A DNA stretch of 64,000 nucleotides from Rhytidiadelphus loreus (GCA_947034895.1 OX344763.1:69273093-69337092); one strand, 5' to 3'; positions 11,290 to 25,481 are shown, counted from the first letter of the stretch. Program-made: numbers and translations. The notes: a model not told the origin generated them from the letters alone.

Positions 11290-12950
11290 ATGAGTTTAGG
11301 AATAAATGCAACTTGCACAAACATGTTTTACCATCTTCTTTACGTGAATTCTCGTGACATTATATTTTTCTGACGGTCATTAACGTACAGGGCAAGAACG
11401 TTGCCTCAATTTTTAGTTTCACGCACAAAATCATTCAAAGTGACCACCCAAACGTGCATATTGTTTTGAATGCATGAGTTTAGGAATCAATGCAACTTGC
11501 ACAAACATGTTTTAGCATCTTCCTTACGTGAATTCTCGTGACATTATATTTTCCTGACAGTCATTAACGTACAGGGCAAGAACGTTGCCCCAATTTTTAG
11601 TTTCACGCACAAAATCATTCAAAGTGACCACCCAAACGTGCATATCCTTTTGCATGCATGAGTTTAGGAATCAATGCAACTTGCACAAACATGTTTTACC
11701 ATCTTCTTTACATGAATTCTCATGACATTATATTTTTCTGACAGTCATTAACGTACAGGGCAAGAACGTTGCCTCAATTTTTAGTTTCACGCACAGAATC
11801 ATTCAAAGTGACCACCCAAACGTGCATATTGTTTTGAATGCATGAGTTTAGGAATCAATGCAACTTGCACAAACATGTTTTACCATCTTCTTTACGTGAA
11901 TTCTCGTGACATTATATTTTGTTGGACAGTCATTAACGTACAGGGCAAGAACGTTGCCTCAATTTTTAGTTTCACGCACAAAATCATTCAAAGTGACCAC
12001 CCAAACGTGCATATTGTTTTGAATGCATGAGTTTAGGAATAAATGCAACTTGCACAAACATGTTTTTCCATCTTCTGTACGTGAATTCTCGTGACATTAT
12101 ATTTTGTTGGACAGTCGTTAACGTACAGGGCAAGAACGTTGCCCCAATTTTTAGTTTCACGCACAAAATCATTCAAAGTGACCACCCAAACGTGCATATT
12201 GTTTTGAATGCATGAGTTTAGGAATAAATGCAACTTGCACAAACATGTTTTTCCATCTTCTGTACGTGAATTCTCGTGACATTATATTTTGTTGGACAGT
12301 CGTTAACGTACAAGGCAAGAACGTTGCCCCAATTTTTAGTTTCACGCACAAAATCATTCAAAGTGACCACCCAAACGTGCATATTGTTTTGAATGCATGA
12401 GTTTAGGAATAAATGCAACTTGCACAAACATGTTTTACCATCTTCTTTACGTGAATTCTTGTGACATTGTATTTTGTTGGACAGTCATTAACGTACAGGG
12501 CAAGAACGTTGCCTCAATTTTTAGTTTCACGCACAAAATCATTCAAAGTGATCACCCAAACCTGCATATCCTTTTGCATGCAGGACTTTAGGAATAAATG
12601 CAACTTGCACAAACATGTTTTACCATCTTCTTTACGTGAATTCTTGTGACATTGTATTTTGTTGGACAGTCATTAACGTACAGGGCAAGAACGTTGCCTC
12701 AATTTTTAGTTTCACGCACAAAATCATTCAAAGTGATCACCCAAACCTGCATATCCTTTTGCATGCAGGACTTTAGGAATAAATGCAACTTGCACAAACA
12801 TGTTTTAGCATCTTCTTTACGTGAATTCTCGTGACATTATATTTTTCTGACAGTCATTAAAGGACAGGGCAAGAACGTTGTCTCAATTTTTAGTTTCACG
12901 CACAAAATCACTCAAAGTGACCACCCAAACGTGCATATTGTTTTGAATGC
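11290..12950. repeat. HOR-B unit, 9 monomers (1661 bp)
   Basis: The order is the CTGACGG monomer (11290), TTCCTGAC (11474), TTTACATGAATTC (11658), a GTTGG/GTCATT monomer (11842), two TTTTCC/GTCGTT monomers (12027, and 12212 with ACAAGGC), two TGATCA monomers (12397, 12582) and the AAAGGACAGGG monomer (12767). Five members are 185-class. Several begin GGAATCAATGC instead of GGAATAAATGC. Confidence 0.9.
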
Positions 12951-14054
12951 ATGAGTTTAGGAATAAATGCAACTTGCACAAACATGTTTTACCATCTTCT
13001 TTACGTGAATTCTCGTGACATTATATTTTTCTGACGGTCATTAACGTACAGGGCAAGAACGTTGCCTCAATTTTTAGTTTCACGCACAAAATCATTCAAA
13101 GTGACCACCCAAACGTGCATATTGTTTTGAATGCATGAGTTTAGGAATCAATGCAACTTGCACAAACATGTTTTACCATCTTCCTTACGTGAATTCTCGT
13201 GACATTATATTTTCCTGACAGTCATTAACGTACAGGGCAAGAACGTTGCCCCAATTTTTAGTTTCACGCACAAAATCATTCAAAGTGACCACCCAAACGT
13301 GCATATCCTTTTGCATGCATGAGTTTAGGAATCAATGCAACTTGCACAAACATGTTTTACCATCTTCCTTACGTGAATTCTCGTGACATTATATTTTCCT
13401 GACAGTCATTAACGTACAGGGCAAGAACGTTGCCTCAATTTTTAGTTTCACGCACAAAATCATTCAAAGTGACCACCCAAACGTGCATATTGTTTTGAAT
13501 GCATGAGTTTAGGAATGAATGCAACTTGCACAAACATGTTTTACCATCTTCTTTACGTGAATTCTCGTGACATTATATTTTTCTGACGGTCATTAACGTA
13601 CAGGGCAAGAACGTTGCCTCAATTTTTAGTTTCACGCACAAAATCACTCAAAGTGACCACCCAAACGTGCATATTGTTTTGAATGCATGAGTTTAGGAAT
13701 AAATGCAACTTGCACAAACATGTTTTACCATCTTCTGTACGTGAATTCTCGTGACATTATATTTTTCTGACGGTCATTAACGTACAGGGCAAGAACGTTG
13801 CCTCAATTTTTAGTTTCACGCACAAAATCATTCAAAGTGACCACCCAAACGTGCATATTGTTTTGAATGCATGAGTTTAGGAATCAATGCAACTTGCACA
13901 AACATGTTTTACCATCTTCCTTACGTGAATTCTCGTGACATTATATTTTTCTGACAGTCATTAAAGGACAGGGCAAGAACGTTGTCTCAATTTTTAGTTT
14001 CACGCACAAAATCACTCAAAGTGACCACCCAAACGTGCATATTGTTTTGAATGC
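12951..14054. repeat. HOR-C unit, copy 1 (6 monomers, 1104 bp)
   Basis: Six 184-class monomers (12951, 13135, 13319, 13503, 13687, 13871) with no GTTGG member. The last is chimeric: its first half (GGAATCAATGC, TTTTACC, TTCCTTACG) matches the monomers at 13135 and 13319, and its second half (AAAGGACAGGG, GTTGTCTC, CACTCAAAG) matches the one at 12767. Confidence 0.92.
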
Positions 14055-15158
14055 ATGAGTTTAGGAATAAATGCAACTTGCACAAACATGTTTTACCATC
14101 TTCTTTACGTGAATTCTCGTGACATTATATTTTTCTGACGGTCATTAACGTACAGGGCAAGAACGTTGCCTCAATTTTTAGTTTCACGCACAAAATCATT
14201 CAAAGTGACCACCCAAACGTGCATATTGTTTTGAATGCATGAGTTTAGGAATCAATGCAACTTGCACAAACATGTTTTACCATCTTCCTTACGTGAATTC
14301 TCGTGACATTATATTTTCCTGACAGTCATTAACGTACAGGGCAAGAACGTTGCCCCAATTTTTAGTTTCACGCACAAAATCATTCAAAGTGACCACCCAA
14401 ACGTGCATATCCTTTTGCATGCATGAGTTTAGGAATCAATGCAACTTGCACAAACATGTTTTACCATCTTCCTTACGTGAATTCTCGTGACATTATATTT
14501 TCCTGACAGTCATTAACGTACAGGGCAAGAACGTTGCCTCAATTTTTAGTTTCACGCACAAAATCATTCAAAGTGACCACCCAAACGTGCATATTGTTTT
14601 GAATGCATGAGTTTAGGAATGAATGCAACTTGCACAAACATGTTTTACCATCTTCTTTACGTGAATTCTCGTGACATTATATTTTTCTGACGGTCATTAA
14701 CGTACAGGGCAAGAACGTTGCCTCAATTTTTAGTTTCACGCACAAAATCACTCAAAGTGACCACCCAAACGTGCATATTGTTTTGAATGCATGAGTTTAG
14801 GAATAAATGCAACTTGCACAAACATGTTTTACCATCTTCTGTACGTGAATTCTCGTGACATTATATTTTTCTGACGGTCATTAACGTACAGGGCAAGAAC
14901 GTTGCCTCAATTTTTAGTTTCACGCACAAAATCATTCAAAGTGACCACCCAAACGTGCATATTGTTTTGAATGCATGAGTTTAGGAATCAATGCAACTTG
15001 CACAAACATGTTTTACCATCTTCCTTACGTGAATTCTCGTGACATTATATTTTTCTGACAGTCATTAAAGGACAGGGCAAGAACGTTGTCTCAATTTTTA
15101 GTTTCACGCACAAAATCACTCAAAGTGACCACCCAAACGTGCATATTGTTTTGAATGC
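14055..15158. repeat. HOR-C unit, copy 2
   Basis: Repeats copy 1 at +1104. I found no difference at any diagnostic position, including GAATGAATGC (14607) and the TCTGTACG/CTGACGG combination (14791). Confidence 0.92.
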
Positions 15159-16635
15159 ATGAGTTTAGGAATAAATGCAACTTGCACAAACATGTTTTAC
15201 CATCTTCTTTACGTGAATTCTCGTGACATTATATTTTTCTGACGGTCATTAACGTACAGGGCAAGAACGTTGCCTCAATTTTTAGTTTCACGCACAAAAT
15301 CATTCAAAGTGACCACCCAAACGTGCATATTGTTTTGAATGCATGAGTTTAGGAATCAATGCAACTTGCACAAACATGTTTTACCATCTTCCTTACGTGA
15401 ATTCTCGTGACATTATATTTTCCTGACAGTCATTAACGTACAGGGCAAGAAAGTTGCCTCAATTTTTAGTTTCACGCACAAAATCATTCAAAGTGACCAC
15501 CCAAACGTGCATATTGTTTTGAATGCATGAGTTTAGGAATCAATGCAACTTGCACAAACATGTTTTACCATCTTCTTTACGTGAATTCTCGTGACATTAT
15601 ATTTTGTTGGACAGTCATTAACGTACAGGGCAAGAACGTTGCCTCAATTTTTAGTTTCACGCACAAAATCATTCAAAGTGACCACCCAAACGTGCATATT
15701 GTTTTGAATGCATGAGTTTAGGAATAAATGCAACTTGCACAAACATGTTTTTCCATCTTCTGTACGTGAATTCTCGTGACATTATATTTTGTTGGACAGT
15801 CGTTAACGTACAGGGCAAGAACGTTGCCCCAATTTTTAGTTTCACGCACAAAATCATTCAAAGTGACCACCCAAACGTGCATATTGTTTTGAATGCATGA
15901 GTTTAGGAATGAATGCAACTTGCACAAACATGTTTTTCCATCTTCTGTACGTGAATTCTCGTGACATTATATTTTGTTGGACAGTCGTTAACGTACAAGG
16001 CAAGAACGTTGCCCCAATTTTTAGTTTCACGCACAAAATCATTCAAAGTGACCACCCAAACGTGCATATTGTTTTGAATGCATGAGTTTAGGAATAAATG
16101 CAACTTGCACAAACATGTTTTACCATCTTCTTTACGTGAATTCTTGTGACATTGTATTTTGTTGGACAGTCATTAACGTACAGGGCAAGAACGTTGCCTC
16201 AATTTTTAGTTTCACGCACAAAATCATTCAAAGTGATCACCCAAACCTGCATATCCTTTTGCATGCAGGACTTTAGGAATAAATGCAACTTGCACAAACA
16301 TGTTTTACCATCTTCTTTACGTGAATTCTTGTGACATTGTATTTTGTTGGACAGTCATTAACGTACAGGGCAAGAACGTTGCCTCAATTTTTAGTTTCAC
16401 GCACAAAATCATTCAAAGTGATCACCCAAACCTGCATATCCTTTTGCATGCAGGACTTTAGGAATAAATGCAACTTGCACAAACATGTTTTAGCATCTTC
16501 TTTACGTGAATTCTCGTGACATTATATTTTTCTGACAGTCATTAAAGGACAGGGCAAGAACGTTGTCTCAATTTTTAGTTTCACGCACAAAATCACTCAA
16601 AGTGACCACCCAAACGTGCATATTGTTTTGAATGC
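15159..16635. repeat. HOR-B unit, 8-monomer version (1477 bp)
   Basis: Same order as 11290-12950 but without the TTTACATGAATTC monomer. The second member (15343) fuses TTCCTGAC with GAAAGTTGCCTC and the CGTGCATATTG tail. The HOR-C pair lies directly between this copy and the previous HOR-B copy, and starts with the same CTGACGG monomer, as expected if it arose inside HOR-B by unequal exchange. Confidence 0.88.
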
Positions 16636-17372
16636 ATGAGTTTAGGAATAAATGCAACTTGCACAAACATGTTTTACCATCTTCTTTACGTGAATTCTCG
16701 TGACATTATATTTTTCTGACGGTCATTAACGTACAGGGCAAGAACGTTGCCTCAATTTTTAGTTTCACGCACAAAATCATTCAAAGTGACCACCCAAACG
16801 TGCATATTGTTTTGAATGCATGAGTTTAGGAATCAATGCAACTTGCACAAACATGTTTTACCATCTTCCTTACGTGAATTCTCGTGACATTATATTTTCC
16901 TGACAGTCATTAACGTACAGGGCAAGAACGTTGCCCCAATTTTTAGTTTCACGCACAAAATCATTCAAAGTGACCACCCAAACGTGCATATCCTTTTGCA
17001 TGCATGAGTTTAGGAATCAATGCAACTTGCACAAACATGTTTTACCATCTTCTTTACATGAATTCTCATGACATTATATTTTTCTGACAGTCATTAACGT
17101 ACAGGGCAAGAACGTTGCCTCAATTTTTAGTTTCACGCACAAAATCATTCAAAGTGACCACCCAAACGTGCATATTGTTTTGAATGCATGAGTTTAGGAA
17201 TCAATGCAACTTGCACAAACATGTTTTACCATCTTCTTTACGTGAATTCTCGTGACATTATATTTTGTTGGACAGTCATTAACGTACAGGGCAAGAACGT
17301 TGCCTCAATTTTTAGTTTCACGCACAAAATCATTCAAAGTGACCACCCAAACGTGCATATTGATTTGAATGC
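16636..17372. repeat. HOR-B unit, partial (4 monomers)
   Basis: The CTGACGG, TTCCTGAC, TTTACATGAATTC and GTTGG/GTCATT members are present in HOR-B order, then the series changes to HOR-A members at 17373. Confidence 0.88.
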
Positions 17373-18848
17373 ATGAGTTTAGGAATAAATGCAACTTGCA
17401 CAAACATGTTTTTCCATCTTCTGTACGTGAATTCTCGTGACATTATATTTTGTTGGACAGTCGTTAACGTACAGGGCAAGAACGTTGCCCCAATTTTTAG
17501 TTTCACGCACAAAATCATTCAAAGTGACCACCCAAACGTGCATATTGTTTTGAATGCATGAGTTTAGGAATAAATGCAACTTGCACAAACATGTTTTACC
17601 ATCTTCTTTACGTGAATTCTCATGACATTATATTTTTCTGACAGTCATTAACGTACAGGGCAAGAACGTTGCCTCAATTTTTAGTTTCACGCACAAAATC
17701 ATTCAAAGTGACCACCCAAACGTGCTTATCGTTTTGAATACATGAGTTTAGGAATAAATGCAACTTGCACAAACATGTTTTTCCATCTTCTGTACGTGAA
17801 TTCTCGAAACATTATATTTTGTTGGACAGTCGTTAACGTACAGGGCAAGAACGTTGCCTCAATTTTTAGTTTCACGCACAAAATCATTCAAAGTGACCAC
17901 CCAAACGTGCATATCCATTTGCATGCATGAGTTTAGGAATAAATGCAACTTGCACAAACATGTTTTAGAATCTTCTTTAGGTGAATTCTCTTGACATTAT
18001 ATTTTTCTGACAGCCATTAACGTACACGGCAAGAACGTTGCCTCAATTTTTAGTTTCACGCACAAAATCATTCAAAGTGACCACCCAAACGTGCATATTG
18101 TTTTGAATGCATGAGTTTAGGAATAAATGCAACTTGCACAAACATGTTTTAGCATCTTCCTTACGTGAATTCTCGTGACATTATATTTTCCTGACAGTCA
18201 TTAACGTACAGGGCAAGAACGTTGCCCCAATTTTTAGTTTCACCCACAAAATCATTCAAAGTGACCACCCAAACGTGCATATTGTTTTGAATGCATGAGT
18301 TTAGGAATAAATGCAACTTGCACAAACATGTTTTACCATCTTTTTTACGTGAATTCTCATGACATTATATTTTTCTGACAGTCATTAACGTACAGGGCAA
18401 GAACGTTGCCTCAATTTTTAGTTTCACGCACAAAATCATTCAAAGTGACCACCCAAACGTGCTTATCGTTTTGAATGCATGAGTTTAGGAATAAATGCAA
18501 CTTGCACAAACATGTTTTTCCATCTTCTGTACGTGAATTCTCGGGACATTATATTTTGTTGGACAATCGTTAACGTACAGGGCAAGAACGTTGCCCCAAT
18601 TTTTAGTTTCACGCACAAAATTATTCAAAGTGACCACCCAAACGTGCATATCCTTTTGCATGCATGAGTTTAGGAATAAATGCAACTTGCACAAACATGT
18701 TTTACCATCTTCTTTACGTGAATTCTCGTGACATTATATTTTGTTGGACAGTCGTTAACGTACAAGGCAAGAACGTTGCCCCAATTTTTAGTTTCACGCA
18801 CAAAATCATTCAAAGTGACCACCCAAACGTGCATATTGTTTTGAATGC
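17373..18848. repeat. HOR-A relic, 8 monomers, internally shortened
   Basis: HOR-A members 3 to 7 (17373-18294) are followed directly by a CATCTTTTTTACG member with the CTTATCG tail (18295), so two members are missing. The monomer at 18479 starts like HOR-A member 1 (CGGGACATT, AAATTATTC) but ends like member 5 (CGTGCATATCC, GCATGCATGAG), which is a chimera. Private changes include CTCGAAACATT at 17742 and GGACAATCG at 18479. Confidence 0.85.
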
Positions 18849-20136
18849 ATGAGTTTAGGAATAAATGCAACTTGCACAAACATGTTTTAGCATCTTCTTT
18901 ACGTGAATTCTCGTGACATTATATTTTTCTGACAGTCATTAAAGGACAGGGCAAGAACGTTGTCTCAATTTTTAGTTTCATGCACAAAATCATTCAAAGT
19001 GACCACCCAAACGTGCATATTGTTTTGAATGCATGAGTTTAGGAATCAATGCAACTTGCACAAACATGTTTTACCATCTTCTTTACGTGAATTCTCGTGA
19101 CATTATATTTTTCTGACGGTCATTAAGGTACAGGGCAAGAACGTTGCCTCAATTTTTACTTTTACGCACAAAATCATTCAAAGTGACCACCCAAACGTGC
19201 ATATTGTTTTGAATGCATGAGTTTAGGAATAAATGCAACTTGCACAAACATGTTTTACCATCTCCTTTAAGTGAATTCTCGTGACATTATATTTTTCTAA
19301 CAGTCATTAAAGTACAGGGCAAGAACGTTGCCTCAATTTTTAGTTTCACGCACAAAATCATTCAAAGTGATCACCCAAACCTGCATATCCTTTTGCATGC
19401 AGGACTTTAGGAATAAATGCAACTTGCACAAACATGTTTTAGCATCTTCTTTACGTGAATTCTCGTGACATTATATTTTTCTGACAGTCATTAAAGGACA
19501 GGGCAAGAACGTTGCCTCAATTTTTAGTTTCACGCACAAAATCATTCAAAGTGACCACCCAAACGTGCATATTGTTTTGAATGCATGAGTTTAGGAATAA
19601 ATGCAACTTGCACAAACATGTTTTACCATCTTCTTTACGTGAATTCTCGTGACATTATATTTTTCTGACGGTCATTAAGGTACAGGGCAAGAACGTTGCC
19701 TCAATTTTTAGTTTTACGCACAAAATCATTCAAAGTGACCACCCAAACGTGCATATTGTTTTGAATGCATGAGTTTAGGAATCAATGCAACTTGCACAAA
19801 CATGTTTTACCATCTTCTTTACGTGAATTCTCGTGACATTATATTTTTCTGACGGTCATTAAGGTACAGGGCAAGAACGTTGCCTCAATTTTTAGTTTCA
19901 CCCACAAAATCATTCAAAGTGACCACCCAAACGTGCATATTGTTTTGAATGCATGAGTTTAGGAATCAATGCAACTTGCACAAACATGTTTTACCATCTT
20001 CTTTACGTGAATTCTCGTGACATTATATTTTTCTGACGGTCATTAAGGTACAGGGCAAGAACGTTGCCTCAATTTTTAGTTTCACCCACAAAATCATTCA
20101 AAGTGACCACCCAAACGTGCATATTGTTTTGAATGC
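18849..20136. repeat. Seven-monomer stretch, TTAAGGTAC subtype
   Basis: All seven are 184-class. Their shared marks are CATTAAGGTACAGGG (19033, 19585, 19769, 19953), TTTTTACTTTTACGC (19033), CATCTCCTTTAAGTG with TCTAACAG (19217) and AAAGGACAGGG (18849, 19401). The first five members recur in the same order at 22166-23085 inside the 13-mer. The monomers at 19769 and 19953 look identical. Confidence 0.87.
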
Positions 20137-20689
20137 ATGAGTTTAGGAATAAATGCAACTTGCACAAACATGTTTTACCATCTTCTTTACGTGAATTCTC
20201 GTGACATTATATTTTGTTGGACAGTCATTAACGTCCAGGGCAAGAACGTTGCCCCAATTTTTAGTTTCACCCACAAAATCATTGAAAGTGACCACCCAAA
20301 CATGCATATTGTTTTGAATGCATGAGTTTAGGAATAAATGCAACTTGCACAAACATGTTTTACCATCTTCTTTACGTGAATTCTCGTGACATTATATTTT
20401 TCTGACAGTCATTAACGTACAGGGCAAGAACGTTGCCTCAATTTTTAGTTTCACCCACAAAATCATTGAAAGTGACCACCCAAACGTGCATATTGTTTTG
20501 AATGCATGAGTTTAGGAATAAATGCAACTTGCACAAACATGTTTTACCATCTTCTTTACGTGAATTCTCATGACATTATATTTTTCTGACAGTCATTAAC
20601 GTACAGGGCAAGAACGTTGCCTCAATTTTTAGTTTCACGCACAAAATCATTCAAAGTGACCACCCAAACGTGCATATTGTTTTGAATGC
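20137..20689. repeat. Three-monomer block shared with the 15-mer
   Basis: The members are GTTGG with AACGTCC, CACCC, CATTGAAAG and AACATGCAT (20137); TCTGACAG with CATTGAAAG (20322); and CATGACATT with GCCTC (20506). The same trio opens the 15-mer copies at 28611, 31378 and 34146. Confidence 0.88.
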
Positions 20690-23085
20690 ATGAGTTTAGG
20701 AATCAATGCAACTTGCACAAACATGTTTTTCCATCTTCTGTACGTGAATTCTCGTGACATTATATTTTGTTGGACAGTCATTAACGTACAGGGCAAGAAC
20801 GTTGCCTCAATTTTTAGTTTCACGCACAAAATCATTCAAAGTGACCACCCAAACGTGCATATTGATTTGAATGCATGAGTTTAGGAATAAATGCAACTTG
20901 CACAAACATGTTTTTCCATCTTCTGTACGTGAATTCTCGTGACATTATATTTTGTTGGACAGTCGTTAACGTACAAGGCAAGAACGTTGCCCCAATTTTT
21001 AGTTTCACGCACAAAATCATTCAAAGTGACCACCCAAACGTGCATATTGTTTTGAATGCATGAGTTTAGGAATAAATGCAACTTGCACAAACATGTTTTA
21101 CCATCTTCTTTACGTGAATTCTTGTGACATTGTATTTTGTTGGACAGTCATTAACGTACAGGGCAAGAACGTTGCCTCAATTTTTAGTTTCACGCACAAA
21201 ATCATTCAAAGTGATCACCCAAACCTGCATATCCTTTTGCATGCAGGACTTTAGGAATAAATGCAACTTGCACAAACATGTTTTACCATCTTCTTTACGT
21301 GAATTCTTGTGACATTGTATTTTGTTGGACAGTCATTAACGTACAGGGCAAGAACGTTGCCTCAATTTTTAGTTTCACGCACAAAATCATTCAAAGTGAT
21401 CACCCAAACCTGCATATCCTTTTGCATGCAGGACTTTAGGAATAAATGCAACTTGCACAAACATGTTTTAGCATCTCCTTTACGTGAATTCTCGTGACAT
21501 TATATTTTTCTGACAGTCATTAAAGGACAGGGCAAGAACGTTGTCTCAATTTTTAGTTTCACGCACAAAATCACTCAAAGTGACCACCCAAACGTGCATA
21601 TTGTTTTGAATGCATGAGTTTAGGAATAAATGCAACTTGCACAAACATGTTTTACCATCTTCTTTACGTGAATTCTCGTGACATTATATTTTTCTGACGG
21701 TCATTAACGTACAGGGCAAGAACGTTGCCTCAATTTTTAGTTTCACGCACAAAATCATTCAAAGTGACCACCCAAACGTGCATATTGTTTTGAATGCATG
21801 AGTTTAGGAATAAATGCAACTTGCACAAACATGTTTTACCATCTCCTTTAAGTGAATTCTCGTGACATTATATTTTTCTAACAGTCATTAAAGTACAGGG
21901 CAAGAACGTTGCCTCAATTTTTAGTTTCACGCACAAAATCATTCAAAGTGACCACCGAAACGTGCATATTGTTTTGAATGCATGAGTTTAGGAATAAATG
22001 CAACTTGCACAAACATGTTTTAGCATCTTCTTTACGTGAATTCTCGTGACATTATATTTTTCTAACAGTCATTAAAGTACAGGGCAAGAACGTTGCCCCA
22101 ATTTTTAGTTTAACCCACAAAATCATTCAAAGTGACCACCCAAACGTGCATATTGTTTTGAATGCATGAGTTTAGGAATAAATGCAACTTGCACAAACAT
22201 GTTTTAGCATCTTCTTTACGTGAATTCTCGTGACATTATATTTTTCTGACAGTCATTAAAGGACAGGGCAAGAACGTTGTCTCAATTTTTAGTTTCATGC
22301 ACAAAATCATTCAAAGTGACCACCCAAACGTGCATATTGTTTTGAATGCATGAGTTTAGGAATCAATGCAACTTGCACAAACATGTTTTACCATCTTCTT
22401 TACGTGAATTCTCGTGACATTATATTTTTCTGACGGTCATTAAGGTACAGGGCAAGAACGTTGCCTCAATTTTTACTTTTACGCACAAAATCATTCAAAG
22501 TGACCACCCAAACGTGCATATTGTTTTGAATGCATGAGTTTAGGAATAAATGCAACTTGCACAAACATGTTTTACCATCTCCTTTAAGTGAATTCTCGTG
22601 ACATTATATTTTTCTAACAGTCATTAAAGTACAGGGCAAGAACGTTGCCTCAATTTTTAGTTTCACGCACAAAATCATTCAAAGTGATCACCCAAACCTG
22701 CATATCCTTTTGCATGCAGGACTTTAGGAATAAATGCAACTTGCACAAACATGTTTTAGCATCTTCTTTACGTGAATTCTCGGGACATTATATTTTTCTG
22801 ACAGTCATTAAAGGACAGGGCAAGAACGTTGTCTCAATTTTTAGTTTCACGCACAAAATCATTCAAAGTGACCACCCAAACGTGCATATTGTTTTGAATG
22901 CATGAGTTTAGGAATAAATGCAACTTGCACAAACATGTTTTACCATCTTCTTTACGTGAATTCTCGTGACATTATATTTTTCTGACGGTCATTAAGGTAC
23001 AGGGCAAGAACGTTGCCTCAATTTTTAGTTTTACGCACAAAATCATTCAAAGTGACCACCCAAACGTGCATATTGTTTTGAATGC
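20690..23085. repeat. HOR-D unit, copy 1 (13 monomers, 2396 bp)
   Basis: Four 185-class members come first (20690, 20875, 21060, 21245; the last two are the TGATCA doublet), then nine 184-class members. These include CATCTCCTTTAAGTG/TCTAACAG (21798), CACCGAAACG (in the same monomer), GTTTAACCC (21982), TTTCATGCAC (22166) and TTTTACGC (22350, 22902). Confidence 0.92.
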
Positions 23086-25481
23086 ATGAGTTTAGGAATC
23101 AATGCAACTTGCACAAACATGTTTTACCATCTTCTTTACGTGAATTCTCGTGACATTATATTTTGTTGGACAGTCATTAACGTACAGGGCAAGAACGTTG
23201 CCTCAATTTTTAGTTTCACGCACAAAATCATTCAAAGTGACCACCCAAACGTGCATATTGATTTGAATGCATGAGTTTAGGAATAAATGCAACTTGCACA
23301 AACATGTTTTTCCATCTTCTGTACGTGAATTCTCGTGACATTATATTTTGTTGGACAGTCGTTAACGTACAAGGCAAGAACGTTGCCCCAATTTTTAGTT
23401 TCACGCACAAAATCATTCAAAGTGACCACCCAAACGTGCATATTGTTTTGAATGCATGAGTTTAGGAATAAATGCAACTTGCACAAACATGTTTTACCAT
23501 CTTCTTTACGTGAATTCTTGTGACATTGTATTTTGTTGGACAGTCATTAACGTACAGGGCAAGAACGTTGCCTCAATTTTTAGTTTCACGCACAAAATCA
23601 TTCAAAGTGATCACCCAAACCTGCATATCCTTTTGAATGCAGGACTTTAGGAATAAATGCAACTTGCACAAACATGTTTTACCATCTTCTTTACGTGAAT
23701 TCTTGTGACATTGTATTTTGTTGGACAGTCATTAACGTACAGGGCAAGAACGTTGCCTCAATTTTTAGTTTCACGCACAAAATCATTCAAAGTGATCACC
23801 CAAACCTGCATATCCTTTTGCATGCAGGACTTTAGGAATAAATGCAACTTGCACAAACATGTTTTAGCATCTCCTTTACGTGAATTCTCGTGACATTATA
23901 TTTTTCTGACAGTCATTAAAGGACAGGGCAAGAACGTTGTCTCAATTTTTAGTTTCACGCACAAAATCACTCAAAGTGACCACCCAAACGTGCATATTGT
24001 TTTGAATGCATGAGTTTAGGAATAAATGCAACTTGCACAAACATGTTTTACCATCTTCTTTACGTGAATTCTCGTGACATTATATTTTTCTGACGGTCAT
24101 TAACGTACAGGGCAAGAACGTTGCCTCAATTTTTAGTTTCACGCACAAAATCAGTCAAAGTGACCACCCAAACGTGCATATTGTTTTGAATGCATGAGTT
24201 TAGGAATAAATGCAACTTGCACAAACATGTTTTACCATCTCCTTTAAGTGAATTCTCGTGACATTATATTTTTCTAACAGTCATTAAAGTACAGGGCAAG
24301 AACGTTGCCTCAATTTTTAGTTTCACGCACAAAATCATTCAAAGTGACCACCGAAACGTGCATATTGTTTTGAATGCATGAGTTTAGGAATAAATGCAAC
24401 TTGCACAAACATGTTTTAGCATCTTCTTTACGTGAATTCTCGTGACATTATATTTTTCTAACAGTCATTAAAGTACAGGGCAAGAACGTTGCCCCAATTT
24501 TTAGTTTAACCCACAAAATCATTCAAAGTGACCACCCAAACGTGCATATTGTTTTGAATGCATGAGTTTAGGAATCAATGCAACTTGCACAAACATGTTT
24601 TAGCATCTTCTTTACGTGAATTCTCGTGACATTATATTTTTCTGACAGTCATTAAAGGACAGGGCAAGAACGTTGTCTCAATTTTTAGTTTCATGCACAA
24701 AATCATTCAAAGTGACCACCCAAACGTGCATATTGTTTTGAATGCATGAGTTTAGGAATCAATGCAACTTGCACAAACATGTTTTACCATCTTCTTTACG
24801 TGAATTCTCGTGACATTATATTTTTCTGACGGTCATTAAGGTACAGGGCAAGAACGTTGCCTCAATTTTTACTTTTACGCACAAAATCATTCAAAGTGAC
24901 CACCCAAACGTGCATATTGTTTTGAATGCATGAGTTTAGGAATAAATGCAACTTGCACAAACATGTTTTACCATCTCCTTTAAGTGAATTCTCGTGACAT
25001 TATATTTTTCTAACAGTCATTAAAGTACAGGGCAAGAACGTTGCCTCAATTTTTAGTTTCACGCACAAAATCATTCAAAGTGATCACCCAAACCTGCATA
25101 TCCTTTTGCATGCAGGACTTTAGGAATAAATGCAACTTGCACAAACATGTTTTAGCATCTTCTTTACGTGAATTCTCGGGACATTATATTTTTCTGACAG
25201 TCATTAAAGGACAGGGCAAGAACGTTGTCTCAATTTTTAGTTTCACGCACAAAATCATTCAAAGTGACCACCCAAACGTGCATATTGTTTTGAATGCATG
25301 AGTTTAGGAATAAATGCAACTTGCACAAACATGTTTTACCATCTTCTTTACGTGAATTCTCGTGACATTATATTTTTCTGACGTTCATTAAGGTACAGGG
25401 CAAGAACGTTGCCTCAATTTTTAGTTTTACGCACAAAATCATTCAAAGTGACCACCCAAACGTGCATATTGTTTTGAATGC
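23086..25481. repeat. HOR-D unit, copy 2
   Basis: Repeats copy 1 at +2396. Differences seen are TTTTACC/TTCTTTACG instead of TTTTTCC/TTCTGTACG in the first member, GAATGCAGGAC near 23635, ATCAGTCAAAG near 24153, GGAATCAATGC in the monomer at 24562, and GACGTTC for GACGGTC near 25381. Confidence 0.92.

Noticed and set aside
22645..25301. Longer open frames of 86 and 85 codons (22645, 25041, 56403, 57692, 62848)
   Set aside because: They span two monomers only because of point variants or 1-bp deletions that join frames. No coding signature or conserved start context is evident, and the first two are copies of one another through the 13-mer duplication.
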